Below are positions 35,340 to 44,074 of a stretch of 64,000 bases of DNA, piece by piece. The position numbers were made by a program, and so were the translations under genes. The stretch comes from Pseudomonas huaxiensis (GTDB taxonomy: Bacteria; Pseudomonadota; Gammaproteobacteria; Pseudomonadales; Pseudomonadaceae): the NCBI RefSeq assembly GCF_003231275.1, contig NZ_QKVL01000002.1:308279-372278 (forward strand). Reading direction: 5' to 3'. The notes under the pieces are model-generated. The model searched no databases. It was not told the DNA's origin and saw nothing but the letters and a program-made list of their open reading frames with translations. Every line of letters begins with the position of its first letter. Position 1 is the first letter of the stretch.

Positions 35340-36764
35340 TCAGTAATTCATGACCACCAGTCGGGTCTGGGTGAATTCGAGCATTCCGTGCTTGCCGTCA
35401 TCGCCGCCCAGGCCCGAGCGTTTCCAGCCGGCGTGGAAGCCCTGATACGGGTCGGCCGGGGTGCGATTGACGTACAGCTCGCCGGCCTCGATGGCGGCGG
35501 CCACCTTCATGGTGGTGCGGTAGTTTTCGGTGTAGAGCACCGAGGACAGGCCGAACTGGTGGTCGTTGGCCATGTCCAGCGCCTGGTCGATGCTGTGGTA
35601 GCGCAGCAGCGCCAGCACCGGACCGAAGGTTTCTTCCTGGACGATTTCCATGTCCTGGCGGCAGTGGCTGAGCAGGGTCGGCGGGTAGAAATGGCCCGGG
35701 CCCTGCGGAATGAAACCACCGGTTTCCAGCACCGCGCCGGCCGCGACCGCGCGCTCGACCATGGCGTGGATATTGCGCCGGGAGGCAGCGTTGACCAGCG
35801 GGCCCATCCGCTGCGGTTCCTCGGCGCGGTCGCCGAAACGCACCGCGGCGAATTTCTCCTTGAGCAGCGCCAGCAGGCGGTCGTGCACGCTGTCGTGGGC
35901 GTAGACCCGCTCCACCGCCGTGCACAACTGGCCGCAGTGGGTGGTCTTGGAACCGACAATATCGTTGGCGGCCTTTTCCAGGTCGGCATCGGCTTCGACG
36001 ATCACTGGCGTCTTGCCGCCCAGTTCCAGGGACGGCTTGGCGATGTTTTCCTTGCAGTAATCGAGGACGATGCGCCCGGCGTTGACGCTGCCGGTCAGGG
36101 TGATCAAGCCCACCGCCTTGTGGGTGCAAAGGCTGGCAGCGGTGGCGTGGTCCATGGTCAGGATGTTCAGCACGCCCGCTGGCAGGCCGGCCTGTTGCGC
36201 GGCGCGGGCGATTTCAAACGCCGACAGCGGCGTGTTGTTGCTCGGCCGCACCACCACGGTATTGCCGGCGATCAGCGCCGGAGCAACTTTGCGCAGCAGG
36301 GTGTAGACCGGGTAGTTGAACGGAATCAGGCAGGCCACCACGCCGATCGGCTCGCGGTGCAGGAACAGACGTTCGTCGGGGGTATCGCTGGGGATGATCT
36401 CGCCTTCGATGCGCCGCGCCCACTCGGCGTGGTAGCGAGTGATTTGTGCGGCGTAACGGGCCTCGTTGCTGGCGTCTTCCAGGCTCTTGCCGGACTCGGC
36501 GGCCAGCGCCTCGCCGATCTGCACGGCATGGGCGTCGAGGGCGTCGGCGAAGGCGCGCAGGTGCTCGCCGCGCTCGATGCTGGTCAGCTTGCCCCAGGTC
36601 TTCTGCGCCACGGCAGCGGCGTCGACGGCGGCGATGGCCTCCTCCACGGTGGCCGCGGCGACCTGGCCGACCACGCTTTCCGTGGCCGGGTCCTGCACCG
36701 CAATCAATGCCGCGCCGGCAGGCTCGATAAAGTGGCCATCAACAAAATTTCGCTCGATTCGCAT
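35340..36764 (-). CDS. Aldehyde dehydrogenase, lactaldehyde/glycolaldehyde dehydrogenase (AldA)-like
   Basis: The product is 474 aa. PFNYPVYTLLRKVAPAL, TLTGSVNAG, the catalytic Glu in LELGGKTP and the catalytic Cys in THCGQLCTAVERV are present. The C-terminus (YQGFHAGWKRSGLGGDDGKHGMLEF) closely follows E. coli AldA. It would oxidise lactaldehyde, glycolaldehyde or a related short hydroxy-aldehyde. It precedes the MFS-dehydratase-GMC genes. Its promoter carries the motif shared with the porin gene. Confidence 0.9.
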   Translation of the reverse strand: MRIERNFVDGHFIEPAGAALIAVQDPATESVVGQVAAATVEEAIAAVDAAAVAQKTWGKLTSIERGEHLRAFADALDAHAVQIGEALAAESGKSLEDASNEARYAAQITRYHAEWARRIEGEIIPSDTPDERLFLHREPIGVVACLIPFNYPVYTLLRKVAPALIAGNTVVVRPSNNTPLSAFEIARAAQQAGLPAGVLNILTMDHATAASLCTHKAVGLITLTGSVNAGRIVLDYCKENIAKPSLELGGKTPVIVEADADLEKAANDIVGSKTTHCGQLCTAVERVYAHDSVHDRLLALLKEKFAAVRFGDRAEEPQRMGPLVNAASRRNIHAMVERAVAAGAVLETGGFIPQGPGHFYPPTLLSHCRQDMEIVQEETFGPVLALLRYHSIDQALDMANDHQFGLSSVLYTENYRTTMKVAAAIEAGELYVNRTPADPYQGFHAGWKRSGLGGDDGKHGMLEFTQTRLVVMNY

Positions 36765-36826
36765 CGTGGGTTGCCCATCGTTGTCACGTTGTTATTGACG
36801 GGCAGTGTTGTGATTCGGGGGCGGAT

Positions 36827-36840
36827 GGACAAACGATTAA
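36827..36840 (-). promoter_or_regulatory. Shared 14-bp motif upstream of the aldehyde dehydrogenase gene
   Basis: Read toward the gene it is TTAATCGTTTGTCC. The motif ends 62 bp before the start codon. The identical 14 bases are found in the same orientation 60 bp before the porin gene, so it is a candidate LysR operator. Confidence 0.6.
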
Positions 36841-36885
36841 TAGCGCAGGGAAACATTCGAAAAATGCATGTTAGTGGGTGTGCTT

Positions 36886-36975
36886 CAGGAGGCCATCGCT
36901 GGCAAGCCAGCGCCCACAGTGTTAATGGCAACTGAACCCGGTGGGAGCTGGCTTGCCAGCGATGGCCCCCTGAAA
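36886..36975. repeat. REP-like inverted pair
   Basis: GGCCATCGCTGGCAAGCCAGCGCCCAC and its approximate inverse GTGGGAGCTGGCTTGCCAGCGATGGCC are separated by about 25 bp, with a GCTGGCAAGCCAGC core. It lies between the LysR gene end and the aldehyde dehydrogenase promoter. Confidence 0.75.
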
Positions 36976-36982
36976 AGCCACC

Positions 36983-37915
36983 TCAAACAGCCGGATTAGA
37001 CGGTTCCAACTGCCGCTGCGCCAGCCAGATCTCTTCCTGCAACCACTGGCTGAACAACTGCAACTGCGGCGCATCGCGCTGTTCCGGGCGGGTCACCAGC
37101 CAGTAGGACTGGTGACCGTCCACATGCACATTGAGCACCTGGGTCAGCCGTCCGCTGGCCAGTTCCGGGGCGACCATGTGCCAGTCGGCGATGGTGATGC
37201 CCAAACCGTCCACCGCAGCACGGATGGCCAGGTCCAGCAGGTCGAACTCATAACCGCCCTGGGTATCCACGCCGCTGATGCGGGCAGCGTCCAGCCAGTG
37301 TTTCCAGGTGAGGTAGCGCTGGTCTTCGCGGGCCAGCACATGCAGCAACGTCATGCGGTTCAGGTCGATGCCCTGCTCGTCTTCCTCCCGGGCATACAAC
37401 GACGGCGCACACACGGCGATATGCCGCTCCTGAATCAGTAACGAGCTGTCCAGGCCATCCCACTCGCCATTGCCGAAGCGGATCGCGCAATCGAGGGTGG
37501 CGGTTTCCGCGAGGCTGTCCTGCAACCGCGTGGTAATGCTCAGTTCCAGTTCCGGATGGCGCTCGCGCAGACGTCCCAGCCGTGGCATCAGCCAGCGGCT
37601 GGTAAAGGTCGGCGGGGCATTGAGGTGCAGGCGGTTGGCGTGGGTTTTCTGCTGGATGCTGCGCACGGTCATTTCGATCTTGTCGAACGACTGGTGCAGC
37701 GCCCGCAGCAGCACGCGCCCGGCATTGGTCAGTTCAAGATGATGATGCCGGCGTTGCAGCAGGTGCTCGCCCAGTTGCTCTTCCAGTTGCCGCACCTGGC
37801 GGCTGACCGCGCTCTGGGTGACGTTGAGCAACTCGGCGGCGCGGGTGAAGCTGCCGGTGCTACCGGCCACTTCGAAGGCTTTGAGTGCGTTGAGACCTGG
37901 CATTTTGCGTTTCAT
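36983..37915 (-). CDS. LysR family regulator of the catabolic cluster (GcvA-like)
   Basis: The product is 310 aa from the ATG at 37915 (MKRKMPGLNALKAFEVAGST), with HTH SFTRAAELLNVTQSAVSRQVRQLEE. An upstream frame adds 17 unlikely residues. It sits between the aldehyde dehydrogenase operon and the divergent porin gene, whose promoters share a 14-bp motif, making it the likely regulator of both. Confidence 0.9.
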   Translation of the reverse strand: MKRKMPGLNALKAFEVAGSTGSFTRAAELLNVTQSAVSRQVRQLEEQLGEHLLQRRHHHLELTNAGRVLLRALHQSFDKIEMTVRSIQQKTHANRLHLNAPPTFTSRWLMPRLGRLRERHPELELSITTRLQDSLAETATLDCAIRFGNGEWDGLDSSLLIQERHIAVCAPSLYAREEDEQGIDLNRMTLLHVLAREDQRYLTWKHWLDAARISGVDTQGGYEFDLLDLAIRAAVDGLGITIADWHMVAPELASGRLTQVLNVHVDGHQSYWLVTRPEQRDAPQLQLFSQWLQEEIWLAQRQLEPSNPAV

Positions 37916-38036
37916 GGAAGGCGCTCGGAAGACGGCTGACAAGGTTTGCAGTATTCCACGCGGCAAGGACTCTTCCTACAAAGCCGACAAAATTCTCAGG
38001 CAGTAACCTGCGTTAAACGCAGGTTTGTCCCCCGAT

Positions 38037-38050
38037 TTAATCGTTTGTCC
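38037..38050 (+). promoter_or_regulatory. Shared 14-bp motif upstream of the porin gene
   Basis: TTAATCGTTTGTCC, identical to the site before the aldehyde dehydrogenase gene and in the same orientation relative to transcription. A second half-copy GTTTGTCC occurs at 38023-38030. Confidence 0.6.
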
Positions 38051-38110
38051 CGCAAAGGCTCGATGGCAACACTGCGCGCGTCTCACATAACAATAAACGA
38101 GAGCCGCCAC

Positions 38111-39289
38111 ATGCCCTTCACCGCTTCCCTGCGCTTGCAGTCCGTTTGTCTTGCCGCCTTGTCCAGCCTCGCCGTCCCGGCGATGGCGGTGCAGGTCACC
38201 GACCACCTCGACCTCGGTGGCGCCGTGCGCGCCCGTTGGGACTACGACCCGGACCGCGACATCCAGAAGTTCAACTTCGACACCGCCTTCCTCACTGCCA
38301 AATACACCTCCGACACCTGGATCGGCGCCGCCAAGTACCGTTTCTACGGGCGCGCTTACCCGTACAAGTACACCAATAATGTCGGCGACGTGGCGTTTGC
38401 CGAAACCGCCTGGGTCGGCTACCGCTTCAACCCGGACCAGCAGATCCAGGTCGGCCTCAACCAGATTCCGTTCGGCCTGCAGCCGTACTTCGGCAGCACC
38501 TTCTTCGAAACCCTGGGCAACGTCATCGGCCTGGAAGATGTCGAGCAGATCGGCGCCAAGTACATCCAGCAGGTCGGCGACTGGAACATCCAGGCCGGCT
38601 ACTACCTGCGCCCGGCCTGGCAAGGCAAGGGCACCAGCAATGGCCGCACCTATTCCACTGTGGTGTCCTCGGCCGACAGCTACGTCGAGGACGGCAGCGA
38701 CAACCGCGAGCGCAACACTGCGGTGCTGCGCCTGGCCAAGGCCGTGCAGCTGGGCGACTGGAAATCCGAGGTCGGCGTGTCGGGCATGACTTCCACGCTG
38801 AAGAACAACGACACCGGCGACGACGGCCGGCGCAATGCCGTGGCGGTGCACTACCTGGGCAAGAACGGCCTGTGGGGCGTGCAATTGATGGCGGCGCGGC
38901 AACAGATGTCGCCGCGCAATGAAGGCACCGATGAAGTGGTCACCTTCGGCGGCTACGACGGCACCTTCAACGTCGCCAGCCGCGGCAACTTCTACGTTGC
39001 CGACCTCAGCTACGACGTCGACGGCAAATACCTGTTCGACCAGCTCAGCGGGATCAAGCTGTACGCCAACTACAGCGCCTTCGACAAATCCGCCTCGGGC
39101 TTCGACACCTCCGAGCGGCTGATCCTTGGCTCGTCGTTCTCACTGAGCAAATTGTGGATCGCCACCGAATGGCTGATCGGCAAGAACGATCCCTATATCG
39201 GTGGCAGCAGCTATGCGCAGAGCCTGGGCGCTGGCGGCAGTGATCAGTGGGAGAACCAGGTTTACGTGAATATCGGTTACTACTTCTAG
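38111..39289 (+). CDS. Outer-membrane porin
   Basis: The product is 392 aa. A signal peptide of 26 residues (ending VPAMA) is followed by alternating beta-strand sequence: HLDLGGAVRARWDYD at the start, aromatic girdles throughout, and YVNIGYYF at the C-terminus, the barrel-assembly signal. It is probably the entry channel for the substrate of the neighbouring catabolic enzymes. The ATG at 38111 is preceded by ACGAGAG; the open frame further upstream lies in promoter sequence. Confidence 0.87.
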   Translation: MPFTASLRLQSVCLAALSSLAVPAMAVQVTDHLDLGGAVRARWDYDPDRDIQKFNFDTAFLTAKYTSDTWIGAAKYRFYGRAYPYKYTNNVGDVAFAETAWVGYRFNPDQQIQVGLNQIPFGLQPYFGSTFFETLGNVIGLEDVEQIGAKYIQQVGDWNIQAGYYLRPAWQGKGTSNGRTYSTVVSSADSYVEDGSDNRERNTAVLRLAKAVQLGDWKSEVGVSGMTSTLKNNDTGDDGRRNAVAVHYLGKNGLWGVQLMAARQQMSPRNEGTDEVVTFGGYDGTFNVASRGNFYVADLSYDVDGKYLFDQLSGIKLYANYSAFDKSASGFDTSERLILGSSFSLSKLWIATEWLIGKNDPYIGGSSYAQSLGAGGSDQWENQVYVNIGYYF

Positions 39290-39330
39290 AAGCGGCTGGA
39301 GCGGAGCTGCCAAACACATGCTCTATTTTG

Positions 39331-39410
39331 GCGCATCGCGAGCAAGCTCGCTCCTACAGGGGCATTCGCGGGTTCAGTGACCTGTAGGAGCGAGCTTGCT
39401 CGCGAAGCGC
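39331..39410. repeat. REP inverted pair
   Basis: A 30-bp arm at 39331-39360 and its inverse at 39381-39410 differ at one position, with a 20-bp spacer. The core GCGAGCAAGCTCGCTCCTACAGG is the same as at 20.1 and 30.9 kb. It follows the porin gene and may act as its transcript end. Confidence 0.9.
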
Positions 39411-39462
39411 CGGATCGACCAAGACAGACACATGCCGTGCTCATCCGATCTCATAACCCCAA

Positions 39463-39654
39463 CTACCGCCCCGGCCACACCACCGCCTGAGCCGCGATCA
39501 CATGCTGCTTGCTCGCATCGAAGGTGATGCTGGGCGAGCCATGCAACTCGTACCCCAGCGCAAGCATTTCGGAAATGCGCTGGCAGAACGCGGAATCGTC
39601 GCGGCCGGTGATCAGGCGATAGACCGGCAGGCCATTGGGTGGCGTCGAGCTCAT
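39463..39654 (-). CDS. DUF1737 domain-containing small protein
   Basis: The product is 63 aa with the DUF1737 pattern: VYRLITGRDDSAFCQRISEM, then LGYELHGSPSITFD. It is a small soluble protein of unknown function that occurs widely in Pseudomonas. It has its own ATG (39652-39654) preceded by AGGAAG. It lies 45 bp downstream of the GH15 gene end on the same strand, so co-transcription is possible in that direction. Confidence 0.82.
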   Translation of the reverse strand: MSSTPPNGLPVYRLITGRDDSAFCQRISEMLALGYELHGSPSITFDASKQHVIAAQAVVWPGR

Positions 39655-39699
39655 GGGGCTTCCTTGTGTACCAGGGGATCAGGCCCGCGATCATAGCAC

Positions 39700-41511
39700 T
39701 CAGCTATTACCGCGGTGACTGTCCTCCCCGCCAATCGCCCGCGCCGCCCGTATCAGCGACAGATGCGTCAGCCCTTGCGGCAGGTTGCCCAGGTACTGGC
39801 CACTGTCGGGATCGACCATCTCGGCGTAGATCCCCACCCCGCGCCCCAGACCCTCCACCGCCTTGTCGAACGCGTCCTCGGCCCGCGCTTGCTGGCCAAG
39901 CAAGGCCCAGGCCTCGATCAACCAGAACGTGCAGGCAAGGAAGCAACCTTCCTCCAGCTCGACCTGGCTGTAACGGTAGTGAAAAGCACCCCGCCCCAAC
40001 TCCCGCTGCACCGCCTCCAGAGTGCTGCGCAAACGTTCCCGCTCGGGGTAGCCGAAGCGCACCGCGAGGGCGATCGAGCCGTCGAGCCGTTCGCTGTCCG
40101 GGTAGAACTGATACCCCTGCAGCGTCTCGCTCCAGCAATGGGCCTCGACCCAGGCGTGAACACGCTGGCGCTCACGGTCCCAGCGATCACGGCACGTGGT
40201 AGGCAGGTGGCCGTGGTCGGCCAGCTCCACCGCGTGGTTGAGGGCCTGCCAGCAACTGATTTTCGAAGTGGTGTAATGGCGAATCTCCGGCAGTTCCCAG
40301 ATGCCGGAATCGGGCTGGCGCCAGGTATCGGCGCACTGGTCAGCGAAACAGCACAGCAGCTTCGCGCTGCGGGCATCGAGGACGTTGCCGCAAGCGATGA
40401 AACTGCGCACCGTCTCGAAGATATCGCCGTAGATGCCGTGCTGGATCTGCCCGGTGGCATTGTTGCCGACCACCGGCGGCGAGTATTTGTAGCCGGGCAA
40501 CGGCAACGCACGTGCGCCCTCGCCCACCTCGCCTTGCAGCGTGTAGAACACCCGCACGCCGTGCTCGCTCAGGCGGTGCAGCAGCCAGGTCAGAGCCGCC
40601 TTGGCTTCGGGCTGGGCGCCCATGGTGAGGAAGGCTTCGATGATGTAGCCGGCGTCCCGCACCCAGGCGAAGCGATAGTCATAGTTCTTGGTGCCGCCGA
40701 TGCGCTCGGGCAGCGAGGTGGTGGCCGCGGCCATGATCGCCCCGGTGGGCGAGGACAGCAGCAGCTTGAGCGCCAGCGCGCTGCGCACCACCAGCGTCTG
40801 GTACGGGCCGTCATAGCTCAGGCATTCACTCCATTGCAGCCACTCGCGGTGCGAACCGTCGATGCGCGCGTCGATCAGTTCGAGGCTCGGCACCACCAGC
40901 GGTTCATCGCGCCCGCTGACGATGGCCATGACCACCTTGTCGCCGGCCGCCACGCGCACCTCGGCGCGCACGCCAAGGTCGTCCTTGCGCTGGATCTGCA
41001 ATTGCTCGCTGTAGATGAACATGCCGAGGATATGGCCGGCGTGAAACACGCAGCCGTTGCCGGTCGGGGCGAGAAAGGGCGAGACGGTGTCGGCCTGGGT
41101 GCCGAAGTCGATCTTCACCGCGAAATCGACCTGCCCTTCCATGCCTTCCAGGCGCCGCCCCAGTTCCCCCCAAGGCAAACGCCCGGCCGGGCCGCTGTTG
41201 AGCGACTCGACCAGGCGCACACGACCGCTGTCAGTGATGAACAGGGTTTCCAGCACGTTGCTGCCCGGCAGGTAACGGCGCTCGACGCGGTACGCCTGCT
41301 TCGGCGTAATCGCGAAGTAGCCGCCGTGGTGCGGCGCCAGCAGGCGATCGAACAACGGCGGCGAGTCCATGTGCGGCACGCACCACCAGTCGATCGAACC
41401 GTCCCAGCCCACCAGCGCCACCGAACGCCCGTCGCCAAGCGCCGCATACCCTTCAAGGGGTAGCCAGCCACCCGCATCGCGTTGCGGTTCGCCATGCTGG
41501 ATGCCTTGCAT
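39700..41511 (-). CDS. Glycoside hydrolase family 15 (glucoamylase/trehalase-like) protein
   Basis: The product is 603 aa from the ATG at 41511. The N-terminal domain is typical (LEGYAALGDGRSVALVGWDGSIDWWCVP, then DSPPLFDRLL), followed by the (alpha/alpha)6 barrel blocks RIGGTKNYDYRFAWVRDAGYIIEAFL and GIWELPEIRHYTTSKISCWQALN. Bacterial members of this cytosolic group hydrolyse trehalose or maltodextrins. It is not linked to the usual trehalose genes here. Confidence 0.9.
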   Translation of the reverse strand: MQGIQHGEPQRDAGGWLPLEGYAALGDGRSVALVGWDGSIDWWCVPHMDSPPLFDRLLAPHHGGYFAITPKQAYRVERRYLPGSNVLETLFITDSGRVRLVESLNSGPAGRLPWGELGRRLEGMEGQVDFAVKIDFGTQADTVSPFLAPTGNGCVFHAGHILGMFIYSEQLQIQRKDDLGVRAEVRVAAGDKVVMAIVSGRDEPLVVPSLELIDARIDGSHREWLQWSECLSYDGPYQTLVVRSALALKLLLSSPTGAIMAAATTSLPERIGGTKNYDYRFAWVRDAGYIIEAFLTMGAQPEAKAALTWLLHRLSEHGVRVFYTLQGEVGEGARALPLPGYKYSPPVVGNNATGQIQHGIYGDIFETVRSFIACGNVLDARSAKLLCCFADQCADTWRQPDSGIWELPEIRHYTTSKISCWQALNHAVELADHGHLPTTCRDRWDRERQRVHAWVEAHCWSETLQGYQFYPDSERLDGSIALAVRFGYPERERLRSTLEAVQRELGRGAFHYRYSQVELEEGCFLACTFWLIEAWALLGQQARAEDAFDKAVEGLGRGVGIYAEMVDPDSGQYLGNLPQGLTHLSLIRAARAIGGEDSHRGNS

Positions 41512-41598
41512 CACGCGGTCTTCCACGGGGTCGCTCCGAAGTGAGAGGTGTTTCCTTCGGACCGGTGGAGACGCCGGCAAGTTCGGCTGGATCGCGCC

Positions 41599-43989
41599 TC
41601 AGAACTTCGCCCGCAACGCCACGTTGAAATTGCGTGGCTCGCCGTAGAAGTTCCAATAGTTGTCGTTGCCGATGGTCTGGATGTACTTCTTGTCGAAGAC
41701 GTTATCCAGGTTGTACTGCACTTCAAGATGCTCGTTCAGCTCGTAGATCGCGTGCAGGCTGGTCAGGGCGTAGCCGCGCTGCTGGATCTGGTAGTTGGCC
41801 TCGCGGTTGGTGATCTTGCTCTGGGCGTACACGCTGCCGCCCACCCGCGCCTTGTTCAGCACACCCGGCAGGCGATAGTCGGTGGCGATCTTGAACAGGT
41901 GCCGCGGTGCCAGCGACGAGTAATCCTCGCCCTTCTGCTCGCCGCCAATGTACTTGGACTGGACGTAGGTGTAGCCCGCCGACAGGTTCCATTCCTCGGT
42001 CAACGCGCCGTTCACCTCCAGCTCAACGCCGCGGTTGCGGACTTTCTCGGAAGGCTCGTAGCAGTTGCATGGCAGCAGGTATTCGGCGCGACCGGTCTGG
42101 TCGGCCTGGAACAGTGCGACGCTGGCGTTAAGGCGCTTGTCGTAGAACTCGCCCTTGAGGCCCAGCTCGTAGTTGCTGCCGGTCATGGGGTCGAGGATCG
42201 AGCCGCTGGAGTCCAGGTTCGCCTGCGGCTTGAAGATTTCGGTGTAGCTGGCGTAGGCGGAAAGGTTGTCGCTCAGCTCCTGCACCAGGCCGGCGTAGGG
42301 CGTGATCTCGCGGTTTTTCGCGTATTCGGTGTTGCGCGGGATGCCGGTGGTGTTGGTCATGTTCTCGGTCTTGAACCAACTGACCCGGCTACCGACGATG
42401 AACCTGGTGCTGTCGGTCAGGCTGAAGCGCGCGGCGCCGTAGACCCCGGACTGCTCCTGGGTGATGTTGTACTTCCACATATTGGCGTTGAGCCCGGTCG
42501 GCTTGGGCGGGTTGAAGCCGGACAGGTCGTTCATGTCGAACTGATAGCCGTAACCGGCATCGCGACCGCCGTGGTAGTCGAAATCGTCCTTGCGCAGGTT
42601 GGCGCCCAGCACCAGCTCATGGCGCCGCCCCAGCAATTCGAACGGCCCGGTGGCATAGCCGTCGACGCTGGTCTGGGTGTCGTCATAGAAGAAGTGCCGC
42701 GGATTCAGGCTGAAGCGGTCGCCGCTGACGCGCCAGGTGTAGTTGCCGAGAAAATCCGACTTGGCCTTGATGTGGTTGGCGGCGACGATCAGTTTCCAGT
42801 CGTTGTCGAAGCTGTGCTGGATGTCGGCGAAAAAGGTGGTGTTGTTCTTGTTCAGCTTGTTCCACTTGCCGGTGAGATTGGTCGAGCGCGACAGCGGATA
42901 GAACGTGCCGTCTTTGGCGGTTGGCAGGGCCGACCAGTCATAACCGGAGTTGCGGTCCTTCTGATAGGAAAAACCCAACGTGGCCATGGTGCTTGCCGAC
43001 AGGTCCATTTCGACGATGCCGTAGAACAACTGGTTTTCTTTTTTCACGTTGTCCATGTAGCTGTTGGCGTCGTTGTAGCTCATCACCGTGCGCCCGCGCA
43101 GCGTGCCCTGCTCGTTCAGTGCCGACGATAAATCGACCAGGGTGCGGTAGTTGTCCCACGAGCCCACCGAGGTTTCCACCAGCGCCTGGGGTTCGGCCGT
43201 CGGCCGCTTGCGCACCAGGTTGATCGCCGCCGATGGCGTGCCCGCGCCTTCGGTCAGGCCGGTGGCGCCGCGTACCACTTCGACGCGGTCGTAGATATCG
43301 GTGGCCGGTTTGGAGATGGCGTCCATCGAATAGGCGTTGCCGATGTTGGTGGGCACGCCGTCGATCTGCAGGCTGTCCACCAACTGGCCGCGGGACTGGT
43401 ACAGCGAGCGCTCGCCGCCGTTCTTGATGACGATCACGCCGGTGGTGTTCTGCAGCACGTCGTCCAGGTCCTTCATGTTCTGGTCGTCCATGCGCTGGCG
43501 GGTAACCACGGTCACCGACTGCGGGGTTTCGCGCTGGGTCATGTTCAGCCGCGTGGCGGTGGTGGTCGGGCCACGGCTTGCGTACGAGGTGCTGCCCTCG
43601 GTGACGCTCCCCGCCACCGCGCCGGTCACCGACGTGGCGCCCAACTGCACGGCATCCCCTTGCACCGCGGCCTTTTCCAGCATGACGCTGCCGGCGCCGG
43701 TGGTGTGCCAGATCAGCCCGCTGCCCTGCAGCAAACGCTGCAACGCCGCCTCGGGTTCCTGGCTGCCACGCACGGCCGGGCTGCTCAGGCCCTGCACCAA
43801 CTCGCCGTTGTAAATCACCTGCAAACCGCTCTGCTCGGCCAACTGGTTGAGCGCCGAACCCAGCGACTGCGCGGGAATATCGAAGGCAACCGGCTCGGCC
43901 CAGGCCAGCGCGGGCAACAGGCCCATCAGCAGCGTGGCGCGGCGCAAGGCGACGACGAGTGGACGGATACCGGTGGTGACGTGACGCAT
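41599..43989 (-). CDS. TonB-dependent siderophore receptor with STN signalling domain (FhuE-like)
   Basis: The product is 796 aa. A signal peptide ends near ALAWAEP. The secretin/TonB short N-terminal (STN) domain is FDIPAQSLGSALNQLAEQSG. The plug contains RETPQSVTVVTRQRMDDQN, and the 22-strand barrel ends in RNFNVALRAKF. The STN domain passes the ligand signal to the FecR protein encoded just upstream. It belongs with the sigma/FecR pair at 44.1-45.5 kb. The ferri-siderophore ligand is not identifiable by eye. Confidence 0.92.
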   Translation of the reverse strand: MRHVTTGIRPLVVALRRATLLMGLLPALAWAEPVAFDIPAQSLGSALNQLAEQSGLQVIYNGELVQGLSSPAVRGSQEPEAALQRLLQGSGLIWHTTGAGSVMLEKAAVQGDAVQLGATSVTGAVAGSVTEGSTSYASRGPTTTATRLNMTQRETPQSVTVVTRQRMDDQNMKDLDDVLQNTTGVIVIKNGGERSLYQSRGQLVDSLQIDGVPTNIGNAYSMDAISKPATDIYDRVEVVRGATGLTEGAGTPSAAINLVRKRPTAEPQALVETSVGSWDNYRTLVDLSSALNEQGTLRGRTVMSYNDANSYMDNVKKENQLFYGIVEMDLSASTMATLGFSYQKDRNSGYDWSALPTAKDGTFYPLSRSTNLTGKWNKLNKNNTTFFADIQHSFDNDWKLIVAANHIKAKSDFLGNYTWRVSGDRFSLNPRHFFYDDTQTSVDGYATGPFELLGRRHELVLGANLRKDDFDYHGGRDAGYGYQFDMNDLSGFNPPKPTGLNANMWKYNITQEQSGVYGAARFSLTDSTRFIVGSRVSWFKTENMTNTTGIPRNTEYAKNREITPYAGLVQELSDNLSAYASYTEIFKPQANLDSSGSILDPMTGSNYELGLKGEFYDKRLNASVALFQADQTGRAEYLLPCNCYEPSEKVRNRGVELEVNGALTEEWNLSAGYTYVQSKYIGGEQKGEDYSSLAPRHLFKIATDYRLPGVLNKARVGGSVYAQSKITNREANYQIQQRGYALTSLHAIYELNEHLEVQYNLDNVFDKKYIQTIGNDNYWNFYGEPRNFNVALRAKF

Positions 43990-44074
43990 GTAAATCTCCC
44001 TGGCGAATGCAACGTATTATCGTTTTCGCCAAGGAAGACGGGTGACGAACGCAGACCCGTAAAAAATTTTCGAT

